Shown: piece after piece, positions 17,199 to 24,547 of the stretch
Position numbering within the stretch: position 1 is the first letter of the stretch
Layout of the letters: each line of letters begins with the position of its first letter
DNA from: Qipengyuania citrea
Lineage (GTDB): Bacteria; Pseudomonadota; Alphaproteobacteria; Sphingomonadales; Sphingomonadaceae
Direction: 5' to 3'
Assembly: GCF_009828015.1 (NCBI RefSeq)
Contig: NZ_WTYG01000004.1
Location: 186,001-250,000 of the forward strand
Length of the DNA stretch: 64,000 bases
Made by a program: the position numbers and the translations under genes
The notes under the pieces: model-generated
Database searches by the model: none
Seen by the model: only the letters and a program-made list of their open reading frames with translations
Told to the model about the DNA's origin: nothing

Positions 17199-17630
17199 CT
17201 ATCGCAGCGCGCCGCGCAGCCGCGAGATGATCCCGCGCGGCTTCGACTGGCGCAGCACGGCAATCAGTTCCTGCGCGTCGTAAGGCTTCTCGAGCGTGCA
17301 GCCCAGCGCGGCGATGTCCGCCGGAATGTCCTGCGGGGCGCCGGTCGAAAAGATGATCTGGGGGCTGTCGGCGCCCAGCGTGCGCACCAGTTCGGCAATC
17401 GCCCAGCCGTCGTCGCGATCGGCCAGGTGGACGTCGAGCACGATCGCTTCGGGACGCCCGTCGCGCAGGTGCTGCATGGCTTCTTCTGTCGACGCGCACA
17501 GCGCCACCCGGGCCACGCCTGCATCGAGCAGCGCCTGCTCGATCGTCATGCCGAGCACGGCGTCATCCTCGACGACCAGCACGTGGCCGGGCAGTTTAGC
17601 GGGGGCGGCCGTCTCGGGGTGCTGCGTCAT
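17199..17630 (-). CDS. Single-domain response regulator, FAT GUY-like, EcfG-controlled
   Basis: The 143-residue protein is a lone receiver domain: acidic VVEDD at 19-23, phosphoacceptor Asp66 in LDVHLAD, IIFSTGAP around 92-99 and the conserved lysine in EKPYD (Lys115). The F-S-T-G stretch resembles the F-A-T-G motif of the FAT GUY receivers, such as SdrG, that modulate PhyR phosphorylation in sphingomonads. ATG 17630 has a GAGAGA ribosome binding site just upstream. An exact GGAAC-N17-CGTT promoter lies 46 nt ahead, so it is probably part of the stress regulon and may relay phosphate to or from PhyR. Confidence 0.82.
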   Translation of the reverse strand: MTQHPETAAPAKLPGHVLVVEDDAVLGMTIEQALLDAGVARVALCASTEEAMQHLRDGRPEAIVLDVHLADRDDGWAIAELVRTLGADSPQIIFSTGAPQDIPADIAALGCTLEKPYDAQELIAVLRQSKPRGIISRLRGALR

Positions 17631-17675
17631 CGTCTCTCGCATGGCTGGCGACACGGGCGCCGCTTTCGCCTGTCC

Positions 17676-17701
17676 AACGGGAGGCGGCCGGGCGCAGTTC
17701 C
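17676..17701 (-). promoter_or_regulatory. EcfG-type promoter of the response regulator gene
   Basis: Minus strand GGAAC (17701-17697), a 17-nt spacer and CGTT (17679-17676). The predicted leader to the ATG at 17630 is about 38 nt. Confidence 0.82.
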
Positions 17702-17753
17702 CGGCCCGCGTGCATTGCCGCCGGGCCGTGGCGCAATTGCGACAATCCCGCGG

Positions 17754-18914
17754 TCAGGAGGCAAGCGAGCGTTCGTAGATCGCATATTCGCGGTTGACCG
17801 TGCTGCCAATCGCATCGGCAATTGCCTTCATCCCCTGGTTGTCGTCGAGGATCCAGCCGATCTCCGCGCGCTTGGTCTGGTATTCGGCGATCGCCACCTC
17901 GCGGATCTGGCTGATCATCATGAAGGCCAGCTGGCTGGCGAGCCGCGAATTGTGCAGTTCGCGGCGCACCCCCATCAGCGGAACGCGCATGCCCGCACCG
18001 CTCGGCTTGCGCATCCAGCGCAGCAGGCGGAGCCAGCCCAGCGGCCACAGCCTGCCGTTCACCTTGCGCAGCACATCGTTGATGTCGGGCAGGGTCAGCA
18101 TGAAGGCCACCGGCTTGCCGTCGACCTCGGCGATCAAATTGATCTGCGGATGGATGATCGGCTTCAGCTTCTTGCCCGCATAGGCGATCTCGGCATTGGT
18201 GAAGGGGATGAAGCCCCAATTGTTCGACCATGCATCGTTGAGGATGGCGAGGATGGTCTCGACCTCCTCGTCCCAGCGCGACAGGTCGACCGGGCGCAGG
18301 CTGATCCGCTCGTTGCGCTGGCCCGACTGGACGATCCGGCGAATCAGCGGCGGGAACCCCACCGTCACGTCGAGATCGTAGGTCAGCAGCGTCTTGGCGC
18401 GCGCATAGCCCGCGCTTTCGATCCAGTGCTGGTAGATTTCGGGATGGTGCCCCATCATGATCATCGGCGCGTGGTCCTGTCCGCTCACGAGCAGGCCCGG
18501 CTCTTCCCAGATCGACATCGAAATCGGCCCGATCGCGCGGTCCATGCCCTGGCCGCGCAGCCAGTCCTCCGCCGCGCGCAGCAGCGCATGCGCCACCGCT
18601 TCGTCGGCGGCGTCGAAATAGCCGAACATGCCTGCGCCCGGGCCGAAACCCTGCTGGCGCGGCAATTCCAGCGCGAGGCGGTCGATATGCGCCGAGATCC
18701 GGCCGACCACCGCGTCGCCGCGCCGGGCCACGAACAGCTGGTGTGCGGCATGGCCGAAAAAGGGGTTCTTGGCAGGATCGACCAGTTCAAGCTGTTCGCC
18801 CCGCAATTGCGGCACCGCATGCGGCTCGCGCGATGCGAAGCGGCGGCCCGTATCGACGAAAAGGGCACGGCCCCGCTTGCCTTCGACCGGATCGATCACC
18901 ACTTCACCATTCAT
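17754..18914 (-). CDS. YghO-like GNAT-fold N-acyltransferase
   Basis: The 386-residue protein shows a GNAT-like arrangement in its first half (GRISAHID, GFGPGAGMFGYFDAADEAVAHALL, GPISMSIWEEPGLLV) and a second region with AFMLTLPDINDVLRKVNGRLWP and GVRRELHNSRLASQLAFMMI. This pattern matches the family that includes E. coli YghO, often mis-annotated as dATP pyrophosphohydrolase. Homologues occur with sphingolipid genes in sphingomonads, but no such genes are adjacent here. The substrate is unknown. It is a single-gene unit between the stress regulator and the divergent desaturase gene. Confidence 0.65.
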   Translation of the reverse strand: MNGEVVIDPVEGKRGRALFVDTGRRFASREPHAVPQLRGEQLELVDPAKNPFFGHAAHQLFVARRGDAVVGRISAHIDRLALELPRQQGFGPGAGMFGYFDAADEAVAHALLRAAEDWLRGQGMDRAIGPISMSIWEEPGLLVSGQDHAPMIMMGHHPEIYQHWIESAGYARAKTLLTYDLDVTVGFPPLIRRIVQSGQRNERISLRPVDLSRWDEEVETILAILNDAWSNNWGFIPFTNAEIAYAGKKLKPIIHPQINLIAEVDGKPVAFMLTLPDINDVLRKVNGRLWPLGWLRLLRWMRKPSGAGMRVPLMGVRRELHNSRLASQLAFMMISQIREVAIAEYQTKRAEIGWILDDNQGMKAIADAIGSTVNREYAIYERSLAS

Positions 18915-19062
18915 TCGCGCACACCTCGTTCAGCTTGGATTAGCCCTGTGTGCGCTAGCTGATCTTTGTCAAGGAACCGCACCGCGCCGATCACTATGAT
19001 CGCAACCCATCGCTGTAATGCGGGTGCGTTTTCGGCTAAGGGCCGCTCCAGGATACCAGACC

Positions 19063-20160
19063 ATGAATGTTCAACAGACACAGATTTCGGCTGCCGATAC
19101 CCTTTCGCGTCGCGAGGCGGGAAGCGGCTGGCATGCGCAAATCCCCGACGACAAGGCCATGCTGCGCGCCGCGCGCGACCTGACCAAGGATATCTCCGCC
19201 CACCGCGCGGACATCTACTGGGCCGACATGATTGCTTCGGCGCTGGTCGGCTATGGCGCGCTGGCGGGCGCGATCCTGACCGGCAGCCTGCCGCTGGCAA
19301 TTGCGCTGGGCGTGGTTTCGGTGCTCGCGCTCTACCGCGCGCTGCTGTTCATCCACGAGATCTCACATTTCCGTAACGGGGCGCTGCCGGGCTTCCGCAC
19401 CGCGTGGAACGCATTGGTCGGCGTGCCGATGCTCACCCCGTCGTTCATGTATGAAGGCGTGCACACGCTGCATCACAAGCGCACGCAATACGGCACGATC
19501 GAGGATCCCGAATACCTTCCGCTGGCGCTGATGAAGCCGTGGAGCCTGCCCGCATTCGTGCTGATCGCGCTGCTCGCACCGGTCGCGCTGCTGCTGCGCT
19601 TCGCTGTGCTGGTCCCGCTGGGCGCGATTGTCCCGCCGATCCGCCGGCTGACCTGGCAGCGGCTGAGCGCGCTGGCGATAAATCCCGATTTCCGTCGCCG
19701 CAATCCCGAAGGCGACCTGCGCCGCCGGGTGCTGCTGCAGGAAGCGGGCGGCATGCTGTGGAGCTGGGCGCTGATCGGCAGCGTCTTCGCGTTCGGCTGG
19801 AAGCCGCTGCTCGTCGCGCTCGCGGTTGCCTCGGTGGTCGCGCTGCTCAACCAGCTGCGCACTCTGGTGGCGCATCTGTGGGAGAACGAGGGCGAGGCCA
19901 TGACCGTCACCGCGCAGTTCCTCGACAGCGTCAACGTGCCGCCCCCGGGCCGGATCGCCGAACTGTGGGCGCCCGTCGGCCTGCGCTATCATGCGCTGCA
20001 TCACCTGATGCCGTCGATGCCCTATCACTCGCTGCCCGAAGCGCACCGTCGGCTGGTGGCCGAGCTGGCAACCGATTCCAGCTACCACGGCGCCAACCAT
20101 GCCGGGATGGGCGTGCTGGTATCGCGCATCGCACGCAACACGATGCGCCCGCGCGGCTAA
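19063..20160 (+). CDS. Membrane fatty acid desaturase
   Basis: The 365-residue protein has the three histidine boxes of acyl-lipid or acyl-CoA desaturases: HEISH near residue 100, HTLHHKRTQYG near 135 and YHALHHLMPSMPYHSL near 310, separated by four or so membrane segments (around 50-85, 165-195 and 230-265). Such di-iron enzymes introduce a double bond into fatty acyl chains or hydroxylate them. The ATG at 19063 begins the conserved N-terminus; an ORF extension to 19018 lacks a better ribosome binding site. It is convergent with the GNAT gene. Confidence 0.9.
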   Translation: MNVQQTQISAADTLSRREAGSGWHAQIPDDKAMLRAARDLTKDISAHRADIYWADMIASALVGYGALAGAILTGSLPLAIALGVVSVLALYRALLFIHEISHFRNGALPGFRTAWNALVGVPMLTPSFMYEGVHTLHHKRTQYGTIEDPEYLPLALMKPWSLPAFVLIALLAPVALLLRFAVLVPLGAIVPPIRRLTWQRLSALAINPDFRRRNPEGDLRRRVLLQEAGGMLWSWALIGSVFAFGWKPLLVALAVASVVALLNQLRTLVAHLWENEGEAMTVTAQFLDSVNVPPPGRIAELWAPVGLRYHALHHLMPSMPYHSLPEAHRRLVAELATDSSYHGANHAGMGVLVSRIARNTMRPRG

Positions 20161-20190
20161 TCTCGCCAGCGCAGCAGGTTTTCGCGCCTG

Positions 20191-20709
20191 TCAGCCGAGA
20201 AAGCGGATCATCGCCACTCTGCGTTCGCGCGGAATACCCAGCGCGACGGCCCGGTCCAGCGATTGCGTCAGATGGGGGTGGCTTTCGAAATTCTCCACCA
20301 CCACGAAGCCGTGGCGGGCATAGAAGCCCTCGTTCCAAGGCAGATCGGCGAACGTTGTGAGCGTGATCGCGCGAAAGGCCGAATTGCGGGCGTCGATCAC
20401 CAGCGCTTCGAGCAGCGTCGCGCCGATCCCGCGGCGCTGGTGCGCGCGCGCCACGCTGAGCTCGTGGAGATGGAGTTCGCGGCGCATCGGCTCGGCCGCC
20501 GCGAAACCGACAACGACTTCGCCGACGGTGGCGGTCAGCGAGCGGCCCCGGGCAATGGTCCTGGCGTGATCGCGCGCAGACGCCGTCGGCGGGATGGGAA
20601 TGCCTTCGAGCGAGGGCGCTTCGAGGAGCAGTGCGGCGGCATCGTCCTCTACCCGGTGGAAGGCCTCGGCATCTTCGGGGCGCGCCAGCCGGATCGAGAA
20701 CGCGCTCAT
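20191..20709 (-). CDS. GNAT family N-acetyltransferase
   Basis: The 172-residue protein is a GNAT: IRLARPEDAEAFHRVE at the N-terminus, LHLHELSVARAHQRRGIGATLLEAL with the acetyl-CoA-binding RxxGxG/A loop, and WNEGFYARHGFVVVENF near the end. The ATG at 20709 overlaps the stop of lptG as ATGA, so it is the last gene of the lptF-lptG operon. A much longer open frame upstream runs through lptG antisense to nothing real and is ignored. The substrate is unknown. Confidence 0.88.
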   Translation of the reverse strand: MSAFSIRLARPEDAEAFHRVEDDAAALLLEAPSLEGIPIPPTASARDHARTIARGRSLTATVGEVVVGFAAAEPMRRELHLHELSVARAHQRRGIGATLLEALVIDARNSAFRAITLTTFADLPWNEGFYARHGFVVVENFESHPHLTQSLDRAVALGIPRERRVAMIRFLG

Positions 20710-21803
20710 TCCTCGGTGCGGATCAGCACCGTCTCGCCGATCAGCAGGAACAGGAAGAACGGTGCCCAGGCGGCAAGGAAGGGCGGGTATCCGCCGAAGC
20801 TGCCCATTGCGAGCGCGGCATTGTCGACCACAAAATAGGCGAAGCCCAGCGCCATGCCGATCACCGCGCGGACGAACAATTGCCCCGACCGGGCCAGGCC
20901 GAACGCCGCCACCGCACCAAGCAGCGGCATCAGGAAAGCGGACAGCGGGCCCGATATCTTGTGCCACCATTTCGCGCGCAATTCGGCCGTCGGCCTCCCC
21001 GCGCGTTCGAATTCCGCAATCGAGCGGGTCAGTGTCCAGAAGGGTTCGGCATCGGGGTCGATCTTGGCAAGATCGATCTGATCGGGGGTCAGCGCTTCGC
21101 CCACCAACAGCGTATCGGGGGTGTCGGTCACTGCGTTCTGCACTCCGAAGCGCGTGACGCCCGACAGCTGCCAGCCCGGCGCGGCATAGCGCGCTTCCTC
21201 GGCCTCGACCTGCTCGGTGATCATGCCGTCGGCATTGCGTTCGTACCAGGTGACCTGGCGCATCACGATGCCCTCGCCCGACCCGGCGAGATAGCCAGCC
21301 GTCAGGATGTTGCCGTTGTCGTTGAGGTAGATATTGGTGCGCACGCGCTCCTCTTCGGGGATCGGCCCGTATTCGACCGCTTCCCACGCCTTGAGCGTCT
21401 CGGTCGCCCGGGTGACCACGCGCTCGTTGAAGGCGAAGGTGGCCACCGACACCAGCCCCGCGGTCAGCAGCAGCGGGGCCAGCACCTGATGCGCCGACAG
21501 CCCCGCCGCCTTCATGGCGATGACCTCGCTGTTCTGGTTGAGCGTGACCAGCGTGATCAGCGTGGCGAGCAGCACCGAATAGGGCAGGAAACGCGACACC
21601 AGCTGCGGGATGCGCAGCCCCGCATAGGTGAGCAATTCGCCCTGGCCATTGCCTTCCACCGCCAGGATCTCGCCGCTGCTCGACAGCAGGTCGAGCATCA
21701 TCAGAACCAGCACGAGGACGAACAGCATCGCCGCGATCCGCGCGACGAACATCTTCGCGAGGTACAGCGTCAGCGTGCGCGAGGGGAAGAAATCGAGCTG
21801 CAT
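20706..21803 (-). CDS. lptG: LPS export ABC transporter permease LptG
   Basis: The 365-residue protein starts FFPSRTLTLYLAKMFVARI and has the LptF/LptG plan: three N-terminal membrane segments (about 15-40, 60-85, 95-120), a periplasmic beta-jellyroll of about 150 residues and three C-terminal segments ending near residue 360. With LptF and LptB it extracts LPS from the inner membrane. It follows lptF after 9 bp and overlaps the GNAT gene by 4 bp. Confidence 0.92.
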   Translation of the reverse strand: MQLDFFPSRTLTLYLAKMFVARIAAMLFVLVLVLMMLDLLSSSGEILAVEGNGQGELLTYAGLRIPQLVSRFLPYSVLLATLITLVTLNQNSEVIAMKAAGLSAHQVLAPLLLTAGLVSVATFAFNERVVTRATETLKAWEAVEYGPIPEEERVRTNIYLNDNGNILTAGYLAGSGEGIVMRQVTWYERNADGMITEQVEAEEARYAAPGWQLSGVTRFGVQNAVTDTPDTLLVGEALTPDQIDLAKIDPDAEPFWTLTRSIAEFERAGRPTAELRAKWWHKISGPLSAFLMPLLGAVAAFGLARSGQLFVRAVIGMALGFAYFVVDNAALAMGSFGGYPPFLAAWAPFFLFLLIGETVLIRTEE

Positions 21804-21812
21804 GGGTTCCCG

Positions 21813-23048
21813 CTATTCGGCTGCTGCCAGGTCGATCTTGAGCCGCCGGCGGCGGAATACGCGGCCGACGCGCTTGGCCAGCTTGTCGAACCAGATTTCG
21901 AGCGCACCGATCGCCTGCCCGCCGGGGACGTAGGCGACCCGCCAGTACATCCACACGATCAGCGCGGCGAACAGGAAGAACGGCCCCCACAGCGCCAGGA
22001 TCGGATCGACGCGGCCCAGCGCGGCGACGTCTTCGCCATACTGGTTCACCTTGTGATAGGCGACCACCATCACGATCGACAGGAACACGCCCAGCGCGCT
22101 GCTCGAACGTTTGGGCGGCACGCCGAGCGCCACGGCCAGCAGCGGCATCAGTGCCATCATCACCACTTCGACCAGCCGGAAGTTGAAGCTTGCCTGGCTG
22201 GCGTCGCGCTGGGCTTCGGGGCGTTCGTCGCTCCACCCGATGCGCAGCAGTTCGGGCAGGATGTATTCGCGTTCGGCATCGCCGCGCGCGCGAAATTCCT
22301 CCACCGCGGGCAGGTCGATCGGCAGGTCGTGGCGCGTGAAGGTCAGCACACGCGGCGTCTGGCTGCCGGTGTCCTGCACGATCGTGCCATCGGTCAGCCG
22401 CAGGATGATCGTATCGGGGCTGTCGGTGGTGGCGAGGAAGGCGCCTTCCTTGGCGGAGATTGACAGCACCTGGCCGCGGTCGTTCGCGACGCGGGCGAAA
22501 ATCCCCTTCAGGCGGCGGCCGTCGTCCTCGCTTTCCTCGATCCGCAGCGCCATGCGATCGGCCAGCGTGGTAAATTCGCCCACCTTGATCGAGGCGCCGA
22601 GCGCGCCCGAGCGCAGCTCATATTCCATCTGCTCGTAATAATAGCGGCTGACCGGCTGGATGAAGAACACCAGCGCGACATTGACCATCATCAGCACGGC
22701 GGTGATGGCGAACGGGACGCGCAGCAGGCGGCCATAGCCGAGCCCGACCGCGTGGAAGACATCGAGTTCGCTGGTCGTCGCCAGCTTTCGGAAGGCAAGC
22801 AGGATGCCCAGCAGCAGGCCCAGCGGAATGGCGAGGCTGGCATATTCGGGCACCAGCGCGATCAGCATCTTGAACACGACGCCCACCGGGCCGCCTTCGA
22901 CCGCGACGAAATCGAACAGCCGCAGCATCTTGTCGAGCACGAGCAGCGACGCGGCGATGGCAAACACCGCCAGCATCGGCACGGTCACGAGCCGGAAGAT
23001 GTATCGATCGATGCTGGGCAGGAATTTGAGCAAGGGGCCGCCGGTCAA
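21813..23048 (-). CDS. lptF: LPS export ABC transporter permease LptF
   Basis: The 411-residue protein begins IDRYIFRLVTVPML and carries the YjgP/YjgQ pattern including LVPEYASLAIPLGLLLGILLAFRKLATTSEL (coupling region for LptB), a periplasmic domain from about 125 to 285 and C-terminal membrane segments with ALMPLLAVALG. The start is a TTG at 23048 with a GGAGA ribosome binding site five bases upstream. The C-terminus has a basic extension (RRRRLK) after the last membrane segment. It leads the lptF-lptG-GNAT operon. Confidence 0.92.
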   Translation of the reverse strand: MTGGPLLKFLPSIDRYIFRLVTVPMLAVFAIAASLLVLDKMLRLFDFVAVEGGPVGVVFKMLIALVPEYASLAIPLGLLLGILLAFRKLATTSELDVFHAVGLGYGRLLRVPFAITAVLMMVNVALVFFIQPVSRYYYEQMEYELRSGALGASIKVGEFTTLADRMALRIEESEDDGRRLKGIFARVANDRGQVLSISAKEGAFLATTDSPDTIILRLTDGTIVQDTGSQTPRVLTFTRHDLPIDLPAVEEFRARGDAEREYILPELLRIGWSDERPEAQRDASQASFNFRLVEVVMMALMPLLAVALGVPPKRSSSALGVFLSIVMVVAYHKVNQYGEDVAALGRVDPILALWGPFFLFAALIVWMYWRVAYVPGGQAIGALEIWFDKLAKRVGRVFRRRRLKIDLAAAE

Positions 23049-23128
23049 TTGTCTCCGCGCCAGCCCCTAGCGCGCTTTTGCCTGCAGGTCATGCCCCTTG
23101 TGCGGACGGGCCGCGCGGCATCGCCGGT

Positions 23129-23503
23129 TCAGGCCTTCTCCAGCGTACATTGCAGCGGGTGCTGGTTCTGCCGGGCGAAGTCCATCACCTGGTGGACCTT
23201 GGTTTCGGCAACCTCGTAGGGGAAGATCCCGCAGACCCCGACACCCTTCTGGTGGACGTGGAGCATCACGCGGGTGGCTTCCTCCATGTCCATCTTGAAG
23301 AAGCGTTTCAGGACGATGACCACGAATTCCATCGGCGTGTAATCGTCATTGAGCAGCAGCACCTTGTACTGGCTGGGCTTCTTGGGCTTGGCGCGGGTCT
23401 TGGTGGCAATGCCGACCTGACCGTCGCCCTCGCGCGAATCGTCGTCCTCGCCGGCAGCGCGGATGGGGGTAAGGGGGGGAATCTCGGCCATTGCTGAACC
23501 CAT
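23129..23503 (-). CDS. clpS: ATP-dependent Clp protease adaptor ClpS
   Basis: The product (124 residues from ATG 23503, or 120 from 23491) has a flexible charged N-terminus and the ClpS core: [17 protein letters not shown], the N-degron pocket around these residues, then [24 protein letters not shown]. ClpS delivers proteins with destabilising N-terminal residues to ClpAP. Aat, which creates such residues, is encoded at 6.1 kb. clpA is not in the window. The exact start is unclear because neither ATG has a strong ribosome binding site. Confidence 0.92.
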   Translation of the reverse strand: MGSAMAEIPPLTPIRAAGEDDDSREGDGQVGIATKTRAKPKKPSQYKVLLLNDDYTPMEFVVIVLKRFFKMDMEEATRVMLHVHQKGVGVCGIFPYEVAETKVHQVMDFARQNQHPLQCTLEKA

Positions 23504-23599
23504 TATCGTAACGCTTGGGCAAATCGCAAGGCACGAGCGGTGAGCCCGTGCCTGTGCGCGCCCGCTGGGCCGCACGGATGCAGCCTGTGCGGCAGACGG

Positions 23600-23632
23600 A
23601 AAAAAGGGCCGGATGGCAAAACCATCCGGCCC
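23600..23632 (-). terminator. Intrinsic terminator after the phasin gene
   Basis: On the minus strand a perfect 11-bp stem (GGGCCGGATGG and its complement) around a short loop is followed by six T. It lies 70 bp past the phasin stop. Confidence 0.9.
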
Positions 23633-23703
23633 ACGGTGTCCAATTCGCCGGGCGAGGGAGAGAGGAGAGAGTGCCCGGTGGAATTGAAGCTGGAAATTCG
23701 GCC

Positions 23704-24441
23704 TCAGGCGGTCTTGCCGACCTTTTCGGCGGCCAGGCTCATGCGGTTCGACATCGGCGCGAACGCCTCGTTGACCAGCTTGAGCATGGCTTCGGTGTTC
23801 TTCGAAGCGGTCGAGACCATGGCATCGAAATTACGGCGGGCGATTTCGCCCTGCAGTTCGAAGAGCTCGGTCGGCGACTTGATCGCGGTGAACTTCTTCA
23901 TGTCTTCCTGGACGGTCTCGGCAGCCGACTTGGCTTCTTCCGCATAGCTGCGGCCCATGTCCTGCATGCCCGAAGCGAGGATCTTGCCCGATTCGACCAC
24001 GGCCTCGAGATTGCCCTTCTGGAATTCGGCGGCTTCCTTGGTCATTGCAGTGCCCTTTTCGTAGGCGGCCTTGACGCGGGTCTGCATGTCGGCAGCCATG
24101 TTCTGCGCCTTGGCGGTGTAATCGGTGGTGTTAGCGGTCTTGGCAGTAGCCATGATGGTGTCCTTCAACTGGGAGATCGGGGCGGTCTTGGCGAGCGCCG
24201 CAGCCGGCGCCGCGGGAGTGGCCTGCTTCGCCGCCGGCGCGGCTTTGCGCCGGGCGGTCTTGGGTGCGGCCTTTTTCGTCGCGGCTTTCTTCGGCTTTTT
24301 CGCGACGCTGGCGGGGCCGGCATCGGCTTCCACGGCCTTGGCGATGGCCGCGGTGCTTACTGCATCGCTTGCCGGCGCAGCCGCAGGCTCGGTCGAAACC
24401 GTGGCAGTCGCCTTGGCGCTCTTGTTCTGGCTGTCACCCAT
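23704..24441 (-). CDS. Phasin (PHA granule-associated protein)
   Basis: The 245-residue protein has an Ala/Lys/Pro-rich N-terminal region (residues 20-85) resembling histone-like tails, then a long amphipathic helical phasin domain with [25 protein letters not shown] and [22 protein letters not shown]. Phasins coat PHA granules and control their size and number. The basic tail could also tether granules to DNA, as known for some phasins (inference). The gene follows phaC in the same direction, with two PhaR-like palindromes in its leader and a strong terminator after it. The start at 24441 has GAGG eight bases upstream. Confidence 0.88.
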   Translation of the reverse strand: MGDSQNKSAKATATVSTEPAAAPASDAVSTAAIAKAVEADAGPASVAKKPKKAATKKAAPKTARRKAAPAAKQATPAAPAAALAKTAPISQLKDTIMATAKTANTTDYTAKAQNMAADMQTRVKAAYEKGTAMTKEAAEFQKGNLEAVVESGKILASGMQDMGRSYAEEAKSAAETVQEDMKKFTAIKSPTELFELQGEIARRNFDAMVSTASKNTEAMLKLVNEAFAPMSNRMSLAAEKVGKTA

Positions 24442-24455
24442 CGGGAACCTCGCTA

Positions 24456-24470
24456 TGTTGCAGTGCACAA
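24456..24470 (-). promoter_or_regulatory. PhaR-like operator, imperfect copy
   Basis: TGTTGCAGTGCACAA matches the perfect palindrome at 24504-24518 except for two positions in one arm. It lies 15-29 bp before the phasin ATG, its centre 48 bp from that of the perfect copy. Confidence 0.5.
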
Positions 24471-24503
24471 AATAGGCACTGCAGCCGCGAAGTCAAGGAT
24501 ATT

Positions 24504-24518
24504 TTGTGCACTGCACAA
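24504..24518 (-). promoter_or_regulatory. PhaR-like operator, perfect palindrome
   Basis: TTGTGCACTGCACAA is a perfect 15-bp palindrome about one base, between phaC and the phasin gene. PHA-responsive PhaR repressors bind TGC/GCA-rich palindromes before phasin genes, so this is the likely control site of granule protein expression. No phaR gene is in the window. Confidence 0.6.
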
Positions 24519-24547
24519 TAAGCCGCGAATGCGGCGGGTGGGGCCGG

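Noticed and set aside
18974..19010. GGAAC upstream of the desaturase gene
   Set aside because: No CGTT lies 16 or 17 nt downstream.
20191..22236. A 681-codon open frame on the minus strand
   Set aside because: It is the GNAT gene extended in frame through lptG and lptF. The real start is the ATG at 20709 with an ATGA overlap to lptG.
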